DNA of 28,975 bases from positions 1 through 28,975 of the forward strand of contig JBIOTQ010000016.1 of assembly GCA_044866075.1 (NCBI GenBank). Direction: 5' to 3'. The position numbers were made by a program, and so were the translations under genes. The DNA comes from JBASRP01 sp044866075. GTDB lineage: Bacteria; Actinomycetota; AC-67. Positions 7,516 to 15,428 of this stretch are shown one piece after another. Positions within the stretch are counted from its first letter, which is position 1; each line of letters opens with the position of its first letter. The notes under the pieces are model-generated. The model was not told the origin of the DNA and searched no databases. It worked only from the letters and a program-made list of their open reading frames with translations.

Positions 7516-8225
7516 CAGGTGACCGCTTTCATCGCCTCGGGCAGCGTGAAGCGTCCCGCGTACAAGGCCTTGCCGACGATGCAACCCTCGACGCCGAGGT
7601 CGGCGAGAGCGCGCAGGTCGTCGAGCGAAGAGACGCCGCCACTCGCGACGACTGGGCGCTTGGTGCGCTTCAGCACAGTCCGGAGCAGATCGAGGTTCGG
7701 TCCCTCGAGCATGCCGTCGCGCGCGACGTCGGTCACGACGAACCTCTCGACACCGGCTTTGATCAGTCGCCGCAGGGTCGGCCACAGGGGCCCGCCGTCC
7801 TGCGTCCACCCGCGCGCTTGCAGCGTTTCCCCGCGCACGTCGAGGCCGACGGCGATGAACGATCCGTTCATCGCCACCGTGTGCTCGACGAACGCCGGGT
7901 CGTTGATCGCGGCAGTTCCGAGCACCACCCGGTCGGCGCCGGCGAGGCGGGCGGCGTGCACGGCCTCGCCGTCGCGGATCCCGCCCGAGCACTGCACCGG
8001 CACCCCGACCGAGCGGATGATCTCCGCGATCACGTTGCGGTTCCGTGGTTTCCCTTCGAAGGCCGCGTCCAGATCGACGACGTGCAGCCACTCGGCACCC
8101 TCCGACTCGAAGCGTTTCGCGACGGCGACCGGGTCCTCGTCGTAGACGGTCTCGCGTCCGAAGTCGCCCTGCAGCAGACGAACGCATTTCCCGCCGCGGA
8201 TGTCGACGGCCGGCAGAAGGATCAC
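7515..8225 (-). CDS. hisA: ProFAR isomerase HisA, probably the PriA (HisA/TrpF) type
   Basis: A 236-residue (beta/alpha)8 barrel that isomerises ProFAR to PRFAR. The general base and acid are D8 ('LLPAVDIRGG') and D170 ('VTDVARDGML'). Several segments look more like actinobacterial PriA than like a dedicated HisA: 'LDAAFEG', the loop-5 'RGWTQDGG' (R138, W140), 'GPNLDLL' and 'ASGGVSSLDDLRAL'. PriA also carries out the TrpF reaction, which would serve the trp genes of the same operon. No separate trpF is visible in the window, but absence elsewhere cannot be shown. The GTG start overlaps the hisH stop (GTGA). Confidence 0.95.
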   Translation of the reverse strand: MILLPAVDIRGGKCVRLLQGDFGRETVYDEDPVAVAKRFESEGAEWLHVVDLDAAFEGKPRNRNVIAEIIRSVGVPVQCSGGIRDGEAVHAARLAGADRVVLGTAAINDPAFVEHTVAMNGSFIAVGLDVRGETLQARGWTQDGGPLWPTLRRLIKAGVERFVVTDVARDGMLEGPNLDLLRTVLKRTKRPVVASGGVSSLDDLRALADLGVEGCIVGKALYAGRFTLPEAMKAVT

Positions 8226-8824
8226 GATCCGCCTGCTTCACGCACGAAGTTGGAAAGAAGGGCGAGGCCCGGCTCCCCGCTTTTCTCGGGGTGGAACTGC
8301 ACCGCGTGCACGTTGTCCCGCCAGGCGGCACACGCGAAGTCGACGCCGTAGTCGCTCCTCGCCGCGGCGACGTCCCGCGTGGCGTCCGGATAGAACGAGT
8401 GACAGAAGTAGAAGCGCGTCCCCGGATCGATCCCGGCGAACAGCGGCGCGTCCCGCGTCGGCCGGACCTCGTTCCACCCAATGTGCGGGATCTTCACGCC
8501 GTCCGGGAACCGCACCACCTTGCCCTCGAACACGCCGAGGCCGGGCCCGCCGCCCTCCTGGGATTGTTCGAACAAGACCTGGAACCCGAGGCAGATGCCC
8601 AGATACGGGCGTCCCCCGCCGATCCACGCCGCGATCGCGTCGCGCCCGGCGGGGCCGAGGTTCACGAGGCACGACCCGAAGGCGCCCTGCCCCGGCACGA
8701 CGAGCCCGTCGGCGTCGCGCGGCACCGACGGCGTCACGTCGACCGTGGCGCCGACGCGCTCGAGAGCCTTCGCCACCGACCGCAGGTTACCCATCCCGAA
8801 ATCCAGGACGGCGAGTCGCGTCAC
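8222..8824 (-). CDS. hisH: Imidazole glycerol phosphate synthase glutaminase subunit
   Basis: A 200-residue class I glutamine amidotransferase that supplies ammonia to HisF. The catalytic triad is visible: C78 in 'YLGICLGFQVLF', and H178 and E180 in 'VQFHPEKS'. The N-terminal 'VLDFGMGNLRSV' and 'VVPGQGAFGSC' loops are typical. The start is GTG at 8824, overlapping the TGA of hisB (GTGA); upstream codons in the same frame lie inside hisB. It is coupled to hisA downstream by another GTGA junction. Confidence 0.97.
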   Translation of the reverse strand: MTRLAVLDFGMGNLRSVAKALERVGATVDVTPSVPRDADGLVVPGQGAFGSCLVNLGPAGRDAIAAWIGGGRPYLGICLGFQVLFEQSQEGGGPGLGVFEGKVVRFPDGVKIPHIGWNEVRPTRDAPLFAGIDPGTRFYFCHSFYPDATRDVAAARSDYGVDFACAAWRDNVHAVQFHPEKSGEPGLALLSNFVREAGGS

Positions 8825-9426
8825 AGCGTCCCCTTCGTCGACGGCACGCCGGCGCTTCGCGTGCGGGTGCACGCCTTGCGCAGCGCCTGCGCCAGTGCCT
8901 TGAACGTCGCCTCCACGATGTGGTGCGGGTCCTTACCGGACAGCATGCGGACGTGGATCGTCGCGCCGGCCGCCTGCGCGAACGCGCGGATGAACTCCTC
9001 GGCCAGGCGAGTGTCGAAGGTGCCGATCATCTTCGTCTTGGCGTCGACGTCGTACGACAGGTACGGGCGCGACGACAGATCGAGGGCGACCTGGATCAGC
9101 GCCTCGTCGAGCGGCACCAGCGCGTCACCGAACCGCGCGATCCCCTGCTTGCCGGCGAGTGACTTGCGCAGGACGTCACCGACCGCGAGCCCCGTGTCCT
9201 CGACCGTGTGGTGCGCGTCGACCCTCAGGTCGCCGTTCGCGGTCACCGACAGATCGAAGCCGGCGTGCTTTCCGAGCTGCTCGAGCATGTGGTCGAAGAA
9301 CGGGATCCCCGTGTCGGCGCTGGCCCTCCCGCGCCCGTCGACGACGAGGTTGACCTGGACGTCGACCTCTTTCGTCTTCCGCCGAACCTTCCCGGTCCGT
9401 GATCTAGTCGTTCTCCGCGGCGGCAT
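8821..9426 (-). CDS. hisB: Imidazoleglycerol-phosphate dehydratase
   Basis: A 201-residue monofunctional dehydratase that converts imidazole glycerol phosphate to imidazole acetol phosphate. It shows the manganese-binding blocks 'GIPFFDHMLEQL' (about 40-51), 'AHHTVEDTG' (71-79) and a second 'DPHHIVEATFKAL' near residue 166. It lacks a histidinol-phosphatase domain, as usual outside enterobacteria. The ATG at 9426 lies inside the end of hisC (23-base overlap), unlike the short junctions elsewhere in the operon; no other standard start gives a full N-terminus. The first 12 residues are Arg-rich and may be a small extension. Confidence 0.96.
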   Translation of the reverse strand: MPPRRTTRSRTGKVRRKTKEVDVQVNLVVDGRGRASADTGIPFFDHMLEQLGKHAGFDLSVTANGDLRVDAHHTVEDTGLAVGDVLRKSLAGKQGIARFGDALVPLDEALIQVALDLSSRPYLSYDVDAKTKMIGTFDTRLAEEFIRAFAQAAGATIHVRMLSGKDPHHIVEATFKALAQALRKACTRTRSAGVPSTKGTL

Positions 9427-10492
9427 CCGCCAGCACCCCTCTCAGAGCTTCCAGGAACGTCGCGTTCTGCTCGCCCGAGCCGACGGTCACGCGCACGCAC
9501 CGATCGAGGCCGGGCACCGTCGAGAAATCCCGGATCAGCACCCCCCGATCGGCGAGCGCCCGCCACAGCTTCGTACCCTCGAGCGGCGTGCGGAAAAGGA
9601 GGAAGTTCGCCGCGCTGGGGAACACCTCGACGCTCGGAACACGCTGCATCTCCTTCACGAGCCGGTCGCGCTCGGCGACGATCTCGTCGACGGCCGACAA
9701 AGCGGCGCCGGCGTGACGGACCGCGACCTCGCCGCAGGCTTGCGTCAGCGCGGACACGTGGTACGGCAAGCGCACGACCTGTATCGCCTCGACCAGCCAC
9801 GGGTGCGCGAGCAGGTAGCCGATCCGCGCGCCGGCGAGCCGCCACGATTTCGAGAAAGAGCGCACGATCGCCAGCCGGTCGTGCCCGCCGAGGATCGCGG
9901 TCGCCGATTCGCCGCCGAACTCCCCGTACGCCTCGTCGACGACGACGAGTCCCCGCCGCGCGTCGAGCGCTCCGCGAACGACGTCGAGGCTCTGCGCCGT
10001 CCCCGTCGGGTTGTTCGGCGAGCAGATGAACGTGACCGCCGGATCGGTCTCGCCCACGGCGCGCGCGGCGAGCTCGCGGTCGAGGACCCACGGCTCGGGC
10101 ACGTGCCGGTCGACGACCTCCGTCCCGGTCGCGTGCGCGATGTGCGCGTGCATCGCGTAGGTCGGCTGGAAGAGGAGCACGCGGCGTCCGGGCCCGCCGA
10201 ACGCGAGCAGCAGCGTCTGGATGATCTCGTTGGACCCGTTGGCGACCCAGACGCCTTCGCCCGGCCATAGCGACCGCGCCCCGAGGCCGTCGCGCAGAGC
10301 GCGCGCCTCGCGGTCCGGGTAGCGGTTGAGCGCGAGACGCGACACGCGCTCGGCGAGATCCTTCATCATCCCCTCCGGCGGCGGCCACGGGGACTCGTTC
10401 GTGTTGAGGCGCGTCGGCGCGTCGATCTGCGGCGCGCGGTACGGTGGCAACGCCTGCAGGTCGTCGCGGATGTCGAACGGGCGGTCGGTCAC
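9404..10492 (-). CDS. hisC: Histidinol-phosphate aminotransferase
   Basis: A 362-residue fold-type I PLP enzyme that transaminates imidazole acetol phosphate. The internal-aldimine lysine is K215 in 'VRSFSKSWRLAGARIGY'. Other family residues are 'LNTNESPWPPP' (29-39), 'NRYPDREARALRDGL', 'SPNNPTGT' (158-165), 'VVVDEAYGEFGG' and the late Arg in 'DRCVRVTVG' that binds the substrate phosphate or carboxylate. The GTG start at 10492 overlaps the hisD stop (GTGA). The same enzyme can act on aromatic amino acids in some bacteria; the motifs seen do not rule this out. Confidence 0.96.
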   Translation of the reverse strand: MTDRPFDIRDDLQALPPYRAPQIDAPTRLNTNESPWPPPEGMMKDLAERVSRLALNRYPDREARALRDGLGARSLWPGEGVWVANGSNEIIQTLLLAFGGPGRRVLLFQPTYAMHAHIAHATGTEVVDRHVPEPWVLDRELAARAVGETDPAVTFICSPNNPTGTAQSLDVVRGALDARRGLVVVDEAYGEFGGESATAILGGHDRLAIVRSFSKSWRLAGARIGYLLAHPWLVEAIQVVRLPYHVSALTQACGEVAVRHAGAALSAVDEIVAERDRLVKEMQRVPSVEVFPSAANFLLFRTPLEGTKLWRALADRGVLIRDFSTVPGLDRCVRVTVGSGEQNATFLEALRGVLADAAAEND

Positions 10493-11781
10493 GTCAGTCG
10501 CACCTCGATCGCGCGCGCGTGCGCGCCGAGCCCTTCGGCGCCCGCGATGGCCACGAGCGACGGGGCGACCTGCTCCACACCGGCGCGGTCGAACTGGACG
10601 ATGGCCGTCGACTTGATGAAGTCGGATACGCGCAGCGGCGACGCGAACCGCGCCGATCCGAACGTCGGGAGGACATGGTTCGTGCCGGCGACGTAGTCGC
10701 CGAGAGCCACCGGGGAGTACGGGCCGACGAATACCGCGCCGGCGTTGCGCGCGCGCGGCAGGTACGTCTCGGCGTCCTCGACCAAAAGCTCGAGGTGCTC
10801 AGACGCGAACGCGTCGGCGACGTCGAGCGCGCGAGCCACGTCCTCGACCAGGATCGCACGCCCCTGGCCTCTCAGAGCCGTCTCGATGTCGTCGCGCCGT
10901 TCCGCCCCGGCGAGCTCCTTGGCCAGCGCCTCCTCCACGTCGCGTACCAGATCGTCCGACGGCGTGATCAACAGAGCCGTCGCGAGCGGGTCGTGCTCGG
11001 CCTGCGCGACGAGGTCGGCGGCCACGAACGCGGGCGGCGCGGACGCGTCGGCGACGATCGCCACCTCGGTCGGCCCCGCGAACGAGTCGACGCCGACGTC
11101 GAGCGCGACCTCGTGCTTGGCGAGCGCGACCCACAGCGAGCCGGGGCCGACGATCTTGTCGACGCGCGTTATCGTCTGCGTCCCGTACGCCATCGCGGCG
11201 ATCGCCTGCGCGCCGCCGCACTCGTATACCTCGTCGACGCCGGAGACCTCAGCCGCGGCCAGGGTGGCCGGGTGCACCCCGGAACCGTCCGGCGCGCCGG
11301 GCACGCACACGCAGATCTCCTCGACGCCGGCGACGCGCGCCGGCACGGTGGTCATGAGCACGGTCGAGGGATAGGCGGCACGTCCGCCGGGCGCGTAGCA
11401 CCCGACCCGGCGCAGGGGCCGTGTCTCCTCCCCGACCCGGGCGCCCTCATCCCCGATCCGCCACCAGGCGGCACGCTCCTCGGAGAGCTGCGCCTCGTGG
11501 TAGCCGCGGATCCGTTCGCCCGCCGCCTTGAGTGCGGCAACAAGCCCTGGCCGACTCTTCTCGCGCGCCGCCGCGATCTCTTCCGGCGACACGCGCCGAG
11601 GCTCCGCGGGCGAGCCGCCGAACCGCTTCGACGCATCACCGACGGCGGTGTCGCCGCGCTCGCGAACGTCGCGAACGAGCGCGCGGACGGACTCGCGCGC
11701 GGCCTCGCGATCGAGGTGCGGCCGCCGCACCTTCTCGAGCAAATCGCCGCGGTATCCGCGCAGGTCAATGAGGGTGAGCAC
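10489..11781 (-). CDS. hisD: Histidinol dehydrogenase
   Basis: A 430-residue zinc enzyme that oxidises histidinol to histidine with two NAD+, the last step of the pathway. Zinc ligands Q260 and H263 are in 'LVAQAEHDPLAT', the catalytic region is 'ASEHLELLVED', and the later ligands are in 'LGDYVAGTNHVLPT'. The nucleotide-binding part includes 'AYGTQTITRVDKIVGPGS' and 'FAGPTEVAIVADASA'. The start is GTG at 11781, with a TAGAAT -10 element 9 bases upstream. It is the first gene of the his-trp block, and this element is the best visible candidate for the operon promoter. Confidence 0.97.
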   Translation of the reverse strand: MLTLIDLRGYRGDLLEKVRRPHLDREAARESVRALVRDVRERGDTAVGDASKRFGGSPAEPRRVSPEEIAAAREKSRPGLVAALKAAGERIRGYHEAQLSEERAAWWRIGDEGARVGEETRPLRRVGCYAPGGRAAYPSTVLMTTVPARVAGVEEICVCVPGAPDGSGVHPATLAAAEVSGVDEVYECGGAQAIAAMAYGTQTITRVDKIVGPGSLWVALAKHEVALDVGVDSFAGPTEVAIVADASAPPAFVAADLVAQAEHDPLATALLITPSDDLVRDVEEALAKELAGAERRDDIETALRGQGRAILVEDVARALDVADAFASEHLELLVEDAETYLPRARNAGAVFVGPYSPVALGDYVAGTNHVLPTFGSARFASPLRVSDFIKSTAIVQFDRAGVEQVAPSLVAIAGAEGLGAHARAIEVRLT

Positions 11782-11790
11782 GACCCGGCG

Positions 11791-11796
11791 ATTCTA
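11791..11796 (-). promoter_or_regulatory. -10 element in front of hisD (his-trp operon promoter)
   Basis: The minus strand reads TAGAAT 9 bases before the hisD GTG, so the transcript would have a leader of about 2 bases or none. No -35 hexamer stands out. A 7-base inverted repeat (11806-11812 with 11818-11824, one G-U pair) covers the -35 region and could be an operator, but its arms are GC-rich and may be chance. Confidence 0.45.
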
Positions 11797-11839
11797 GCCG
11801 AGGGCAGCCGGGTGGCCCCCAGCTTTTGCCGTCCTCGTG

Positions 11840-12454
11840 CTAGAGGAGGGCGCCCTCCAGCTGAAGGAGCGCCTTCTTCATCTCGGGCCCGCCGCCGTAG
11901 TTGCCCACGCTGCCGCCGGTCCGGACGACGCGGTGGCACGGGACGACGATCGGGATCGGATTGGCGCCCAGCGCGTTGCCGGCCGCGCGCACCGCCCGCG
12001 GGTTGCCGGCGCGCGTCGCGACGTCGCGGTAGGTCGCGACTCCGCCGTACGGGATCTTCGCCGTCGCGCGCAGCACGCGCTGCATGAAGCCGCCGGTGAG
12101 ACGCCAGTCCAAGGGGATATCGAAGTCGTGGCGGCGCCCCTCGAAGTACTCGTCGAGCTCGCGGCGGAGCTCGTCGAGCTTGCCGGGCGCTTCGAGCACG
12201 CGGGGGGAGATCCGCCGGGACAGCTCGTCGAGAACCTCGTCGTACTCCGTGTGGAACGAAAGCGTCACAAGACCGCGCGGCGTCGTCGCGGCCAGGTACC
12301 GCCCGAAAGGCGTATCCACGAACCCGTACGCGACGTCCACGAGCCGCGCGTCCTCTGCGCGGGCGCCGAACCGTCCCGCCGCCTTCTTCGCCTGTCTGGC
12401 CGCGCTGTCGGACGACCCACCCACCCCGCGCAGCGCCTGCTCGATCGACTTCAT
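11840..12454 (-). CDS. ogt: Methylated-DNA-protein cysteine methyltransferase, Ogt type
   Basis: A 204-residue DNA repair protein that removes alkyl groups from O6 of guanine in a suicide reaction. The active-site motif 'PIPIVVPCHRVV' holds the acceptor C173; 'ATAKIPYGGVATYRDVA' and 'RAVRAAGNALGANP' form the DNA-binding and helper regions. Residues 1-39 are an extra N-terminal segment, basic and Ala-rich, with 'MKSIEQALRGV' at the start, not needed for the fold. ATG at 12454 overlaps the sigma factor stop (ATGA); ATG at 12463 is a near alternative. This tight pairing with a sigma factor suggests joint regulation. hisD follows after 58 bases and has its own -10 element. Confidence 0.94.
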   Translation of the reverse strand: MKSIEQALRGVGGSSDSAARQAKKAAGRFGARAEDARLVDVAYGFVDTPFGRYLAATTPRGLVTLSFHTEYDEVLDELSRRISPRVLEAPGKLDELRRELDEYFEGRRHDFDIPLDWRLTGGFMQRVLRATAKIPYGGVATYRDVATRAGNPRAVRAAGNALGANPIPIVVPCHRVVRTGGSVGNYGGGPEMKKALLQLEGALL

Positions 12455-12921
12455 CCTCTCCATGCCTCCCTCAGTTTCTTCACGCCGTCGGCCGCGCTCC
12501 GGCGCGCGGCGTCTTCCGATCCGCCCATCACGCGCGCGATCTCGCGGTAGGGCAGATCGTTCACGTACCGCGCGACGACCGCGGCCTGCTGCTTCGGCGG
12601 CAACGACCTCACGGCCGCCCACAACGCCGGATCGCGCTCGGCCTGTGCGGGCCCGGCACGATCGGGTACCTGCTCGACCGGCTCCGGCCTGCGCACGCGT
12701 GCCCGGTGCGAATCCATCGCCTTGCGATGCGCGATCGTGAGGAGCCACGCGCGCAGGTTCCGCGCGTCGCGCAGATCGGGGTACGCGCGTAGCGCGGCCA
12801 GGAACGTTTCCTGGAAGCAATCCTGCGCTTCTTGCGCTCCGACGAGCGCGACGAGGAACCGATACACGTCGTCGCGGTGCGCGTCGAGCAAAGCCTGGAA
12901 CGGCGGCAGACTCACAGCCAT
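12451..12921 (-). CDS. ECF-type RNA polymerase sigma factor
   Basis: A 156-residue sigma factor of the two-domain ECF type. Sigma-2 spans about residues 10-75, including 'DDVYRFLVALVG', 'AQDCFQETFLAALRAYPDL' and 'LRAWLLTIAHRKAMDSHR'. Sigma-4 is at about 105-152 with 'LPPKQQAAVVARYVNDLPYREIARVM' and the recognition helix 'SEDAARRSAADGVKKLR'. No anti-sigma gene or extra domain lies next to it; the only partner is the downstream alkyltransferase gene, joined by ATGA. The start is ATG at 12921; GTG at 12930 is also open. Its promoter shares about 50 bases with the divergent LON-domain gene. Confidence 0.92.
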   Translation of the reverse strand: MAVSLPPFQALLDAHRDDVYRFLVALVGAQEAQDCFQETFLAALRAYPDLRDARNLRAWLLTIAHRKAMDSHRARVRRPEPVEQVPDRAGPAQAERDPALWAAVRSLPPKQQAAVVARYVNDLPYREIARVMGGSEDAARRSAADGVKKLREAWRG

Positions 12922-12957
12922 GGAACGCACGCGAGCTCGGAAGTGTGAGGTTCAGCG

Positions 12958-12963
12958 TACAAT
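12958..12963 (+). promoter_or_regulatory. -10 element of the LON-domain gene (leaderless type)
   Basis: TACAAT lies 6 bases before the GTG start at 12970, which puts the transcription start at the first base of the start codon. There is no Shine-Dalgarno sequence. The 48-base divergent region also has to hold the sigma factor promoter; TACGCT on the minus strand (12954-12959) overlaps it but is a weaker match. Confidence 0.6.
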
Positions 12964-12969
12964 GTCCTG

Positions 12970-13629
12970 GTGTTGATCCCTCTCTTCCCTCTCCACGTCG
13001 TTCTGTTCCCGGGAGCCACGTTGCCCCTCCACGTCTTCGAGCCGCGGTACCGCGAGATGATGACCGAAGTTCTCGGCACGGATAAAGCGCCCAACCCGGA
13101 ACCCGGCTTCGGCGTCGTATGCATCCGCGCCGGCTACGAGGTCGGCGCGCCGGCCGAGACGCACGACGTCGGATGTCTGGCCTCGGTCGAGGAAGCCGTG
13201 CGCCACAAGGACGGCACGATGGATCTGATCGTCCGCGGGACGCAACGTTTCCGGATCGACGAGCGCCCGCCCGACGATCCGTACCCTCGCGCGAGCGTGA
13301 CGGTCCTGGACGAGAAACCGGGTCGGGCACCCGATCGCGCCGTGCAGCTGGCGCGCGCCGCCCTCGATCGCTATCTCGCGGTCATCGCGCGGTTCGCGGA
13401 CAAAGAGACTCCCGAGCTGACCCTGCCGTCCGATCCCGTCGCCGCGAGCTTCGCCGCCTCGGCGCTCCTGGTCGTCGACCTTCCGGTCCTCCAGGAGCTG
13501 GCAGAGGCGAAGACCGCGTCCGAGCGGCTCACGAGCGTCGCGAAGATCGCGCGATCGGAAGCGCACATTCTCGAGACCGTGGGCCCGCCGGCCGCGCGAC
13601 CGGGCATCGACCGCGCCTCGTTGAACTGA
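12970..13629 (+). CDS. Stand-alone LON substrate-binding domain protein
   Basis: A 219-residue protein that is essentially the N-terminal domain of Lon protease without its ATPase or peptidase parts. The N-terminus 'LIPLFPLHVVLFPGATLPLHVFEPRYREMM' is diagnostic and is followed by 'GFGVVCI', 'VGCLASVEEAVRHKDGTMDLIVRGTQRFRI' and an alpha-helical C-terminal region. Such proteins are common in actinobacteria; a substrate-recognition or adaptor role is assumed, not proven. The GTG start is supported by the -10 element 6 bases upstream. It is transcribed away from the sigma factor/alkyltransferase pair. Confidence 0.9.
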   Translation: MLIPLFPLHVVLFPGATLPLHVFEPRYREMMTEVLGTDKAPNPEPGFGVVCIRAGYEVGAPAETHDVGCLASVEEAVRHKDGTMDLIVRGTQRFRIDERPPDDPYPRASVTVLDEKPGRAPDRAVQLARAALDRYLAVIARFADKETPELTLPSDPVAASFAASALLVVDLPVLQELAEAKTASERLTSVAKIARSEAHILETVGPPAARPGIDRASLN

Positions 13630-13670
13630 CTAGCTCGCCCGTTCGGACATCCCTCGGGGTCCACCGCATC

Positions 13671-13685
13671 GATACCGTGGGTATC
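13671..13685. promoter_or_regulatory. Perfect inverted repeat upstream of the BNR lipoprotein gene
   Basis: GATACC-GTG-GGTATC is a perfect 6-3-6 palindrome ending 22 bases before the ATG at 13708. A GGAGG ribosome binding site lies between them (about 13697-13701). It could be an operator or a small RNA hairpin; no family of regulator is recognised. Confidence 0.4.
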
Positions 13686-13707
13686 TTCGCCCTCGAGGAG
13701 GCGCGGC

Positions 13708-14877
13708 ATGAGAAGGAGCTTCGCAGCAGCCCTCGTCCTCTTGGCGCTCGCTTCGTGCACGGGCGGAGGCAAGCCCAAAGCATCTCGAACCCCAACGAGC
13801 TCGCCGGCTGAACCACCATCGGCGACCCTCACTGCCACCCCGACTCCCACGGCAACACCTTCGCGCTTCAAGGTGGTGGACAGCACCTGGGTGAGCGCGG
13901 ACGTCGGGTGGGTGCTCGGCGCTGCCACATGCGGAGAAACGGAGTGCGTATCACTCAAGGCGACGAGGGACGGTGGCCGATCCTGGAAAGACGCGGCCTT
14001 GCCCACCGGAACACGACCCGACCGACTCAGGAATGACTGCCAGGATCCGTGTTTCGCACATGTCCGTTTCGCGAACAGGAAGGTGGGTTATTTATTCGGA
14101 CCCGGATTCTACGTCACTCGCGACGGAGGCAGAACGTGGCACACAGAACGAGCTCGTCTCGTACTGAACCTCGAGATCTCTGACGGCCGAGCATTCCGAG
14201 TCGTCGCCCGGATGACAGGATGCCCGGGACCATGTGACGTTCGGATCGAGAGGTCCGTCGTCGGATCTCGGACATGGCGCGAGCTGTCGACGCCGCGGCA
14301 AGACGCCGCGGGCACCGGGCTGATCGTGAGCGGAACGCGCGTGTACCTCGCGGCCTACGGTAATCCCGCTGGTGGCGCGGGAGACGCGCACCCCGGATTT
14401 CTGCGCTCCTTGGACGCGGGTCGAACGTGGCGGAAGCTTGCCGATCCGTGTCAGAACGATCCGGATAGCGAGAACGATGGGATCGCGATCGCGGCCGCAC
14501 CCGGAGGTTTCCTCGCGGTGCTCTGCCGGTCACGTATGTTTTCCGAGCGCCGCAGCTTCCTCATGACGTCGGCAGACTCTGGGCGCTCCTTCGCACCTCG
14601 ACGCGTCCTCCCAAAAGCCTTCGCCGACGAGGTCGCCGCTGGCTCCGGATTTACGATCGCGGTCGCGGCCACGCGAGGAGCGCGATCCGTCGTCCTGGTG
14701 TCTCGCGATGGCGGGCGAACATGGCGCACGACGCTATCCGCGGCGTTGCCCGAGGGTGACGTTCGCGTCTTCTTCGGCTTCCAAAACGCGAGCACAGCTC
14801 GTGTGGCGCTCTCCGGCTCCGCGATTTGGACCACACGCGACGCCGGCGCGAACTGGACGCGATCCGATCCGTTCTAA
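13708..14877 (+). CDS. Secreted lipoprotein with BNR/sialidase-like repeats
   Basis: A 389-residue lipoprotein. Residues 1-16 are the signal peptide, ending in the lipobox 'LASC' (Cys17), and residues 18-52 are a Thr/Pro/Ser linker. The rest carries repeated 'S-x-D-x-G-x-x-W' Asp-box units: 'TRDGGRSWKD', 'TRDGGRTWHT', 'SLDAGRTWRK', 'SADSGRSFAP', 'SRDGGRTWRT' and 'TRDAGANWTR'. These are blades of a beta-propeller of the sialidase or Ycf48 type; no sialidase catalytic residues are evident. Several cysteine pairs fit an exported protein. The gene looks less GC-rich than its neighbours and uses more A or T at third codon positions, which may mean later acquisition or weak selection on codon use. 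A GGAGG site 6 bases before ATG fixes the start. Confidence 0.85.
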   Translation: MRRSFAAALVLLALASCTGGGKPKASRTPTSSPAEPPSATLTATPTPTATPSRFKVVDSTWVSADVGWVLGAATCGETECVSLKATRDGGRSWKDAALPTGTRPDRLRNDCQDPCFAHVRFANRKVGYLFGPGFYVTRDGGRTWHTERARLVLNLEISDGRAFRVVARMTGCPGPCDVRIERSVVGSRTWRELSTPRQDAAGTGLIVSGTRVYLAAYGNPAGGAGDAHPGFLRSLDAGRTWRKLADPCQNDPDSENDGIAIAAAPGGFLAVLCRSRMFSERRSFLMTSADSGRSFAPRRVLPKAFADEVAAGSGFTIAVAATRGARSVVLVSRDGGRTWRTTLSAALPEGDVRVFFGFQNASTARVALSGSAIWTTRDAGANWTRSDPF

Positions 14878-14885
14878 GGGCTGAA

Positions 14886-15425
14886 CTAACCGTCGTTCTG
14901 CGAGACGCGCCGTCCGCGTGCGCGGATGTCGGCCCGCACGCGTTCGAACGTGTCGCGGATCTCGCGGGCGGCGATCTGGAGATCCTCCACCTCGCGCCGG
15001 GCTTCCTCGGCGTCCTCCGACGCGATCCTTTGCACGGTCTGCTGAAGTAGTGCGGCGCGCAGATCGGCGTTGTCGGCGACCTCGAGAAGCTCTTGCAACG
15101 TCAGACGGAGCAGGAGCCGGACGCGCCGTTCCATCACGGACGGCTCGACGGGCACCTGCGCTGCCGCCGCGACGGTCGGGCGGATGTTCGCCGGCAGCGC
15201 CTCCATGTGCTCGCGAAGGTGCCGCTCCAAACGCTTCCCGCGCGGCACACCGAGCTTCCGCCGGATCGCTTGTTTGTGGCTCTTGAGAGTGCCCTCGGCG
15301 ATCCCGAGCGCGACGCAGGCCTCCTCGGAGGCGACGCCCTCGATAGACAGCGCGACGACGCGCCACTCGCGCGGCGTCAGGCGTTTCGCGCGCTCGGAAA
15401 ACTCTTCGTCTGTTTCGTCGGCCAC
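14886..15425 (-). CDS. LuxR-type HTH regulator without receiver domain
   Basis: A 179-residue protein. Residues 15-62 form a LuxR/GerE helix-turn-helix ('LTPREWRVVALSIEGVASEE' followed by 'LGIAEGTLKSHKQAIRRKLGV'). The rest is a mainly helical, highly charged region, with a likely coiled coil at about 135-172 (Glu/Arg-rich). There is no phosphoacceptor or ligand domain, so how its activity is controlled is unknown. The GTG start lies 6 bases after a TAGCCT -10 element, inside a 6-6-6 inverted repeat. It follows dnaE on the same strand after 53 bases and converges with the BNR lipoprotein gene at an 8-base gap. Confidence 0.82.
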   Translation of the reverse strand: MADETDEEFSERAKRLTPREWRVVALSIEGVASEEACVALGIAEGTLKSHKQAIRRKLGVPRGKRLERHLREHMEALPANIRPTVAAAAQVPVEPSVMERRVRLLLRLTLQELLEVADNADLRAALLQQTVQRIASEDAEEARREVEDLQIAAREIRDTFERVRADIRARGRRVSQNDG

Positions 15426-15428
15426 GGC

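Noticed and set aside
11806..11824. Terminator-like hairpin followed by TTTT on the plus strand
   Set aside because: No plus-strand gene ends here. On the coding strand there is no T run, so it cannot end ogt transcription in the usual way; noted only as a possible operator.
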